This document shows, piece by piece, positions 58,490-64,000 of a stretch of 64,000 bases of DNA. Each line of letters opens with the position of its first letter. Position 1 is the first letter of the stretch. A program made the position numbers and the translations under genes. This DNA comes from an uncultured Collinsella sp. (GTDB lineage: Bacteria; Actinomycetota; Coriobacteriia; Coriobacteriales; Coriobacteriaceae). A model generated the notes under the pieces. That model did no database searches, was not told where the DNA came from, and saw only the letters and a list, made by a program, of their open reading frames with translations. The DNA is taken from NCBI GenBank assembly GCA_900540845.1, contig UQHS01000004.1:62001-126000 (forward strand), given 5' to 3'.

Positions 58490-59614
58490 ATGGATATTCC
58501 CGTTATCGGTGTTGAGGACTGGCTCAACGTCCATGAGATGGATGCCACCTGGGACATCGCCCAGTCCACCATCGCCTCGCTCACCATGGGTGAACTGCGC
58601 GCGCTCGATGGCGAGGAGGGCGCATCTTTCTACGAGATGCTCGATGCCCAGAAGATGAATTACGGCTGGATCGAGGGCTCGCCTGAGTTCAAGGACGAGG
58701 TCGCCAAGCTGTACGGAAAGCGGATCGACCACAAGAACATCCTCCAGACGAACGGCTGCACCGGCGCCAACCTGAATGCGCTGATGGCCGTCGTTCGCCC
58801 GGGCGACCATGTGATCGCCGAGTGGCCGACGTACGCCCCGCTGTACGAGATTCCCCGTACCCTTGGGGCTGAGGTCGAGTATTGGCAGATCCACGAGGAG
58901 CTGGGCTGGATGCCCGACATCGAGGAGCTCCGCGCGATGGTGCGCCCCAATACGCGCCTGATCTGCATCAACAACGCGTCCAATCCCGTGGGCGCCGTTC
59001 TCGATGCCGAGATGCTCGCCCAGATCGCCGAGATCGCCGACAGCGTCGGCGCCTACGTCCTGTGCGACGAGGTGTACCTGCCGCTTGAGAACACCGAGAG
59101 CTTCAAGTCGATGATCGACGTTTACGATCGCGCCATCGTCACGAACTCGGTGTCCAAGACGTACTCGGTGCCCGCGGCGCGATGCGGTTGGGTCATCGCG
59201 AACGACGAGGTGTCCGATGCGATTCGTACGTACCGCGACTACACGATGATCTGCGGCGGCGTCTTCAACGACGCGCTCGCCACGTATGTGCTGCGTCACC
59301 GCGACAAGATCCTCGAGCGCAATCGTGAAATCGTGTTTGGCAACCGCGCCATCGCGCAGGAGTGGATCGACAGCCAGGATCGCGTGAGCTGGGTGGCGCC
59401 CAAGGGCGTGTCGACCTCCTTCATCCGTCTGGACATTCCCGAGGACGACGAGGCGTTCTGCCTGCGCCTGCTCGAGCAGCGCGGGGTGCTTCTGGTGCCC
59501 GGCAGCCGCTTCGAGCTTCCCTGCGGCGCTCGCCTGGGCTATTGCGCCCAGCCCGATGTGCTGAAGAAGGGCCTGTCGCTTTTGGGTGATGCCCTGGCTG
59601 AGTTCGACCGATAG
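58490..59614 (+). CDS. PLP-dependent aminotransferase, class I/II
   Basis: 374 residues from ATG 58490 (MDIPVIGVEDWLNVHEMD), after GAGGATTGCT. Fold-type I features: the Asn in NNASNPVGA, Asp in LCDEVYLPL, and the Schiff-base Lys223 in NSVSKTYSVPAARCGW. It transfers amino groups between an amino acid and a 2-oxo acid. Its place at the end of the arginine cluster suggests ornithine- or arginine-related chemistry, but the substrate is not readable; it resembles aspartate-aminotransferase-like and capreomycidine-synthase-like enzymes. Confidence 0.85.
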   Translation: MDIPVIGVEDWLNVHEMDATWDIAQSTIASLTMGELRALDGEEGASFYEMLDAQKMNYGWIEGSPEFKDEVAKLYGKRIDHKNILQTNGCTGANLNALMAVVRPGDHVIAEWPTYAPLYEIPRTLGAEVEYWQIHEELGWMPDIEELRAMVRPNTRLICINNASNPVGAVLDAEMLAQIAEIADSVGAYVLCDEVYLPLENTESFKSMIDVYDRAIVTNSVSKTYSVPAARCGWVIANDEVSDAIRTYRDYTMICGGVFNDALATYVLRHRDKILERNREIVFGNRAIAQEWIDSQDRVSWVAPKGVSTSFIRLDIPEDDEAFCLRLLEQRGVLLVPGSRFELPCGARLGYCAQPDVLKKGLSLLGDALAEFDR

Positions 59615-59706
59615 TTTGGCTCGAGCTCATTGGAGTTCGACCGATAGGCTGGCTTGGCCCCGTCGGGCCAGGCGATAATTCTCCGAGCGCTGCTCGGCGT
59701 TGTGCG

Positions 59707-59730
59707 TGAAGGCCCCGTCAGGGGCCTTCA
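59707..59730 (+). terminator. Terminator of the arginine cluster
   Basis: TGAAGGCCCC, GTCA, GGGGCCTTCA form a perfect 10-bp stem followed by TCTATATT. Confidence 0.8.
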
Positions 59731-59892
59731 TCTATATTGGGGTAGTTTCTCTTGGATTTTTCGATGACGCCACTGCGGAGGGGTCCATGCTCGTTGGGGT
59801 CGATTGCGTGAAGTGCCATCGCCGAGGACAATGCGAAGATAAAACTCGGCTAGACTAGTTCAGTACCGCCACATGACAAAGGGAGCCGCCGC

Positions 59893-61374
59893 ATGCGCCA
59901 GGGTTTCGATAACGAGAAGTACATTGCCAACCAGGCCGAGCACATCAAGGAGCGGATTGCTCAATTTGGCGGCAAGCTCTACCTGGAGTTCGGCGGCAAG
60001 CTGTTCGATGACTTCCACGCCAGCCGCGTGCTTCCCGGCTTTGAGCCGGACAGTAAATTCCGCATGCTCAAGAGCCTGGTGGACGACGTCGAGATCATCA
60101 TCGCCATCAACGCCAACCACATTGAGAAGAACAAGGCCCGCGGGGACCTGGGCATCACGTACGACGAGGATGTCCTGCGCTTGGCGGACATCTTCCGCTC
60201 CAACGGCTTTTTGGTGGGCGCCGTCGTTCTTACGCAGTATTCCGGCCAGCCCGCGGCAGACCAGTTCCGCCGTCGTCTCTCCATGCTCGGCATCACCTGC
60301 AAGCTTCACTATCCCATCGAGGAGTATCCCCACGACATCGACCTCATCGTGAGCGAGGACGGCTACGGCAAGAACGAGTTCGTCGAGACCACGCGTCCGC
60401 TCGTCGTCGTGACGGCCCCCGGCCCGGGTTCCGGCAAGCTCGCCACCTGCCTTTCGCAGCTGTACCACGAGCACAAGCGCGGCGTGGCGGCGGGCTATGC
60501 CAAGTTTGAGACCTTCCCGGTGTGGAACCTTCCGCTCACGCACCCCGTGAACATCGCCTACGAGGCGGCCACGGTCGACCTGGACGATGCCAACATCATT
60601 GACCCGTTCCACCTCGAGGCCCACGGCGTCACCACGGTCAATTACAACCGCGATGTCGAGGCGTTCCCCGTGGTGAAGGCCCTCATGGAGAAGATCTTGG
60701 GCGAGAGCCCCTACATGAGCCCCACCGACATGGGCGTGAACATGGTCGGGTACGCCATCTGTGACGACGCGGCGTGCCGCGAGGCCGCCGACATGGAGAT
60801 CGTCCGCCGCTATTTCACCGCGGCCGTGAACGTGAAGCGCACGGGCAGCGGCTCCGATCAGGTCGATAAGCTCAAGGCCATCATGCAGCGCGTGGGCGTG
60901 ACCAAAGACCAGTCCCCGGCTCGATCCGCCGCGCTGCTCAAAGAGGAGACCACCGGCTCTCCCGCGGGCGCCATGGTGCTCCCCGACGGCATGGTGGTCA
61001 CGGGCAAGACCTCCACGCGCCTCGGCGCCGCGAGCTCCCTCATGATGAACGCCCTCAAGGCCGTGACCGGCGTCGACATGGAGCTCGAGGTCATCTCGAA
61101 CGACGCCATCGAGCCCATCAGCCACCTCAAGACCAGTCAGCTCGGCAGCGTCAATCCGCGTCTGCACCCCGATGAGACGCTCATCGCCCTCTCGATCACA
61201 TCGGCCACGAGCGAGGTCGCCGAGCGCGTGCTCGCCGGCCTGCCCAAGCTGCGCGGGTGCGACGCGTTCTTCTCGGTGATCATCTCCACCACGGACGAGG
61301 CGCTGTTTAAGAAACTCGGCATCAACGTGTGCTGCGAGCCCAAATTTGAGCGCAGTGGGTATTACCACCGCTAG
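59893..61374 (+). CDS. DUF1846 family protein
   Basis: 493 residues, the normal length. Opening GFDNEKYIANQAEHIKERI and LYLEFGGKLFDDFHASRVLP, a P-loop-like APGPGSGKLATCLSQ at about 174-188, GYAKFETFPVWNLPL, and MGVNMVGYAI are family hallmarks. A solved DUF1846 structure shows a nucleotide-binding-like fold, but no reaction has been established. The start ATG has GAGCCGCC upstream, a weak site. It stands 14 bases before xerD, so the two are cotranscribed. Confidence 0.88.
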   Translation: MRQGFDNEKYIANQAEHIKERIAQFGGKLYLEFGGKLFDDFHASRVLPGFEPDSKFRMLKSLVDDVEIIIAINANHIEKNKARGDLGITYDEDVLRLADIFRSNGFLVGAVVLTQYSGQPAADQFRRRLSMLGITCKLHYPIEEYPHDIDLIVSEDGYGKNEFVETTRPLVVVTAPGPGSGKLATCLSQLYHEHKRGVAAGYAKFETFPVWNLPLTHPVNIAYEAATVDLDDANIIDPFHLEAHGVTTVNYNRDVEAFPVVKALMEKILGESPYMSPTDMGVNMVGYAICDDAACREAADMEIVRRYFTAAVNVKRTGSGSDQVDKLKAIMQRVGVTKDQSPARSAALLKEETTGSPAGAMVLPDGMVVTGKTSTRLGAASSLMMNALKAVTGVDMELEVISNDAIEPISHLKTSQLGSVNPRLHPDETLIALSITSATSEVAERVLAGLPKLRGCDAFFSVIISTTDEALFKKLGINVCCEPKFERSGYYHR

Positions 61375-61388
61375 GGGAGGCGTGCGCT

Positions 61389-62291
61389 ATGACGGAGCTT
61401 GAGCGGTGTTGCGTCGAATACCTCGACCACCTCTCCGTCGAACGCAACCTCGCTTCAAACACCATCGCGGCGTATCGCCGTGACCTATCTGCATATCTTT
61501 CATTTCTGAGCGGGCGCGGTATTGTCGCGCCCGACGACGTTGACCGCGCGGATGTCGAGGCGTTCGTCATCGCCAAGCGCGAACAGGGCGCCGCCGACGC
61601 ATCGGTCAACCGGGCGCTGTCCGCGGTGAAGGGGTTGCATCGCTTCATCGTGCGCGAGGGCCTCTCCTCATCGCACCCGACGGCGTCGATCCACCTGCCC
61701 AAGACCGCCGACCGCCTTCCGCAGGTGATCTCAATCGACTGCGCCACCGAGCTGCTCGACCAGCCCTTCCCTCCGACGGCCGCGGGCGAGCGGGACCATT
61801 GCGTGCTCGAGGTGTTGTATGGATGCGGGCTGCGCGCAAGCGAGCTGTCGGGCCTCGACGTGCAAGACGTGTATCTCGACGAGGAGTTTTTGCGCGTCAC
61901 GGGCAAGGGGTCCAAGCAGCGGCTCGTCCCGATCACCGGGACCGCGCGCAGGGCGCTTTGCGCCTACATGGACGGCGCCCGCCTCGAGCTGCTCGCCCAT
62001 GCCCGCACCATGACCACCTCGGCGGTGTTTCTCAACGCCCGCGGCACTCGCCTGTCCCGTCAAAGCGTGCACGCGATATGCGAGCGGTATGGCCGGGCGG
62101 TGGGTATCGAGGGGCTTCATCCCCACACGCTGCGCCATTCGTTTGCCACGCACATGCTCGCCGGCGGTGCCGACCTGCGCGTGCTGCAGGAGATCTTGGG
62201 CCACGCGGACATCTCAACCACGCAGATATATACGCACCTCGACCGCACGCAGCTGCGCGAGGTCTATCTCTCCGCCCACCCTCGCGCCTAG
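61389..62291 (+). CDS. xerD: Tyrosine recombinase XerD
   Basis: 300 residues, XerD length. SAM-like N-terminal domain (1-105), catalytic domain with Arg149 (GLRASEL), Lys173, His246 and Arg249 (HTLRHSF), His272 (LGHAD) and nucleophile Tyr281 (TTQIYTHLD). The complete set predicts an active chromosome-dimer resolvase partner acting at dif with XerC. No integrase-type context is present: it lies beside mraZ-rsmH, not in a mobile element. Confidence 0.92.
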   Translation: MTELERCCVEYLDHLSVERNLASNTIAAYRRDLSAYLSFLSGRGIVAPDDVDRADVEAFVIAKREQGAADASVNRALSAVKGLHRFIVREGLSSSHPTASIHLPKTADRLPQVISIDCATELLDQPFPPTAAGERDHCVLEVLYGCGLRASELSGLDVQDVYLDEEFLRVTGKGSKQRLVPITGTARRALCAYMDGARLELLAHARTMTTSAVFLNARGTRLSRQSVHAICERYGRAVGIEGLHPHTLRHSFATHMLAGGADLRVLQEILGHADISTTQIYTHLDRTQLREVYLSAHPRA

Positions 62292-62633
62292 GGCTTGTCG
62301 CTTGCGCCCGCCCTTCCCGGGCTGGGTGATGTGGGGCGTACGACCACAAGTCGGGCACAACTCAAAAATCGGTTCAACCTCAAGTCGAAGGTTTAACCTG
62401 TGCAAACGGGGTCGACCTGTGGTGGATTTCGCATCGCAAAACACAATATCTTGTGCTCATGCCAACGCGTGTTCGGTGTCGCCTCTGGACGCGTTGGGGG
62501 CGGGTGGGGGAAAGTGGGGGAGAATGTGGGAAAAAGTGTTGCGAAAGGGGGGCCGCCCCCATAAAATGAAAAGCGTCGACGGCGGGGTGGCTCCCGCACA
62601 TGCCCACGAGTAAGCCTAAGGGGGTGCGCGCCA
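62292..62633. other. 342-base region between xerD and mraZ
   Basis: It contains a nested inverted repeat (62341-62425) with the clear inner hairpin GGTTCAACCT/AGGTTTAACC at 62371-62398, a short AT-rich stretch near 62445-62460 suitable for a promoter, the TGGGG array at 62495-62530, and the mraZ ribosome site AAGGGGGTG. No gene is supported. Confidence 0.6.
62495..62530 (+). promoter_or_regulatory. MraZ-binding TGGGG repeats
   Basis: TGGGGG begins at 62495, 62505 and 62515 with TGTGGG at 62525, an exact 10-base period. MraZ binds such TGGGN direct repeats to repress its own division/cell-wall operon. Confidence 0.8.
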
Positions 62634-63068
62634 GTGTATTTCAACGGTACCTATGATCGAAATCTCGATGCAAAGGGACGTTTGACGCTGCCGCCCGCCT
62701 TCAAAAAGCAGATCGATGGCCTTGTGCGTGTCCTTCCTGCCCCTGAAAAGGAAGTCGACGCCCTGTACGTGTTCACCGAGGACACGTTCAAGGTCTGGGT
62801 TGACTCTGTGTTTGAGGCCAAGGGCGGGTTCGACCCGACCAACCGCTCTCATCGCATGGTCAAGGAGGCGTTGTACGGTGCGGCAACCACACTTGAAATA
62901 GACTCCGCCGCCCGCATCAGCCTTCCCGAGCACGATCGCACGAAGGTCCATCTGGATCGCGAGGTCACGATCGTCGGCAGCGACGATCGCCTGGTGATTT
63001 GGGATCGTGAGACCTATGCGGCACGTCAGGTCGAGACTGAGGACATTCTCGCGGACTTCTTCGACTAA
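62634..63068 (+). CDS. mraZ: MraZ, regulator of the division and cell-wall cluster
   Basis: 144 residues from GTG 62634 (MYFNGTYDRNLDAKGRLTLP), with AAGGGGGTG upstream. Two SpoVT/AbrB-like DxxGR motifs (DAKGRLTLP near residue 12 and DSAARISLPE near 91) form the double-domain fold. It assembles into rings that bind the TGGGG repeats upstream. The second motif reads SAAR instead of KAGR-type. Starts the dcw cluster; rsmH follows at 12 bases. Confidence 0.94.
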   Translation: MYFNGTYDRNLDAKGRLTLPPAFKKQIDGLVRVLPAPEKEVDALYVFTEDTFKVWVDSVFEAKGGFDPTNRSHRMVKEALYGAATTLEIDSAARISLPEHDRTKVHLDREVTIVGSDDRLVIWDRETYAARQVETEDILADFFD

Positions 63069-63080
63069 AGGAGACGCCCC

Positions 63081-64000
63081 ATGAACGCGAACGAGGCAGC
63101 AGGTACGTTGACACCTGAATATCGGCATGAACCTGTCATGCTCCAGGAGGTGCTCGAGCAGCTCCAACTCAAGAGCGGTTCCTCGGTGTGCGATTGCACG
63201 CTCGGCGGTGCCGGCCACTCCGTGAGGATGGCCGCGCAAGTCGGATCCGAAGGCTTGCTACTTGGTATCGACCAGGACGACATGGCCCTCGCTGCGGCGG
63301 GGAAGCGGCTCGACGCCGAGGCCCCAGGAACGCCGCACAAGCTCCTCAAAGGCAACTTTGGCGACTTGGATGAGCTGCTGTGCGCAGCTCAGGTGCCCGG
63401 TGTCGATGGATTCCTGTTCGATTTGGGAGTTTCGAGCCCCCAACTTGATATCCCTGGTAGGGGTTTCTCGTACAACGAGAACGCCCCGCTCGATATGCGT
63501 ATGGATCCGGGAACAAACACCCTAAACGCAGCTGAGGTCTTGAACACCTATACCGAAGCCGACCTCGCCCGGATTCTTCGCGTTTATGGCGAGGAGAAGT
63601 TCGCCCGGCAGATCGCGCGCGAGATCGTGCGCCGTCGCCAGACGAGCCCGCTTCTTTCCACGGGGGATTTCGTCGACGTCATCAAAGCCGGCATCCCGGC
63701 GGCTGCGCGCAGGCACGGGGGACACCCCGCAAAGCGCAGCTTCCAGGCCATCCGCATCGAGGTCAACCATGAGCTCGACGTGCTCGAGCGCGGTCTCGAG
63801 GCGGCCGTTCGCTGGCTCAACCCGGGGGGGCGCGTGTGCGTCATCTCGTATCACTCGCTGGAGGACCGTATCGTCAAGCGCCTGTTCCAGGAGCTGTCGC
63901 AGGGCTGCACCTGCCCGCCGGACATTCCGGTGTGCGTGTGCGGAAACGTGCCGATAGTCAAGGTCACAACCCGCAAACCACTGGTTGCCACGGCCGAAGA
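63081..64000 (+). CDS. rsmH: 16S rRNA (cytosine-N4)-methyltransferase RsmH, cut by window end
   Basis: The frame from ATG 63081 (AAAGGAGACGCCCC upstream) is open to the window edge, 306 codons. SAM-binding DCTLGGAGHS (38-47), GIDQDD, FDLGVSSPQLD, and the late NPGGRVCVISYHSLEDRIVK are diagnostic. It methylates N4 of C1402 in 16S rRNA. Second gene of the dcw cluster; the C-terminal end lies outside. Confidence 0.95.
   Translation, partial: MNANEAAGTLTPEYRHEPVMLQEVLEQLQLKSGSSVCDCTLGGAGHSVRMAAQVGSEGLLLGIDQDDMALAAAGKRLDAEAPGTPHKLLKGNFGDLDELLCAAQVPGVDGFLFDLGVSSPQLDIPGRGFSYNENAPLDMRMDPGTNTLNAAEVLNTYTEADLARILRVYGEEKFARQIAREIVRRRQTSPLLSTGDFVDVIKAGIPAAARRHGGHPAKRSFQAIRIEVNHELDVLERGLEAAVRWLNPGGRVCVISYHSLEDRIVKRLFQELSQGCTCPPDIPVCVCGNVPIVKVTTRKPLVATAE

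Noticed and set aside
61389..62291. Phage integrase or mobile element at the tyrosine recombinase
   Set aside because: Length, full XerD motif set and housekeeping neighbours (DUF1846, mraZ, rsmH) indicate chromosomal XerD. No attachment-site repeats were seen.

Overview
The window is a high-GC, gene-dense bacterial chromosome segment. Gene content suggests an anaerobic, fermentative member of the Actinomycetota, most likely Coriobacteriia and close to Collinsella. The pointers are a four-domain ribosomal protein S1, a kdp potassium system, an arginine-deiminase fermentation cluster, many small regulators with membrane tails, and mraZ-rsmH preceded by TGGGG repeats. The genus is inferred from recognising protein families, not from a search. 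I see no rRNA, tRNA, CRISPR array, prophage or complete insertion sequence.

Layout. 0-7.6 kb: a beta-glucoside PTS operon (MupG/DUF871 end, GH4, EIIB, EIIC, small membrane protein, GH1, broken DUF3284, EIIA) facing a LacI regulator. 7.9-11 kb: rpsA, an M20 dipeptidase and a small membrane protein. 11.4-15.3 kb: pstSCAB behind a probable Pho-type operator. 15.4-19.4 kb: GNAT acetyltransferase, ABC-F ATPase, then an abrupt junction of 5'-truncated ppk and pfk. 19.4-27.7 kb: kdpED divergent from kdpFABC. 27.8-31.1 kb: XRE regulator, truncated phosphoesterase, pyrG. 31.1-35.6 kb: ABC-2 exporter operon divergent from a membrane-bound LuxR-type regulator. 35.7-39.4 kb: a zone of decayed genes. 39.4-46.3 kb: small regulators, a candidate SOS-controlled type I toxin-antitoxin locus, YjdF, an RHH protein and an SPFH protein. 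46.5-48 kb: a Mef(A)-like efflux gene behind a Mef-type leader peptide. 48.2-52 kb: MGMT-like protein, HAD phosphatase, trpS and a MraY/WecA-type transferase. 52-59.7 kb: arginine-deiminase cluster. 59.9-64 kb: DUF1846, xerD, mraZ and rsmH (cut by the window end).

Two themes cut across the genes. First, coding sequences are broken unusually often between 5.7 and 48.4 kb. Three carry a single in-frame stop (DUF3284, pfk, lysR), one carries frameshifts (FtsX-type permease), and several end abruptly at junctions with a neighbour on the other strand. These junctions are either real rearrangement scars or assembly joins. Second, the intergenic regions from 29 to 45 kb hold several families of near-perfect palindromes, mostly between convergent genes, with at least two copies per family and paired changes between arms.

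The most interesting loci are the 40.2-40.5 kb locus (26-residue hydrophobic peptide behind a LexA-type box, with a facing structured RNA), the Mef-type attenuator at 46.5-46.7 kb, and the repeated operator-like motifs upstream of arcA. All starts, motifs and structures were read by eye. Nothing was aligned or folded by computer.
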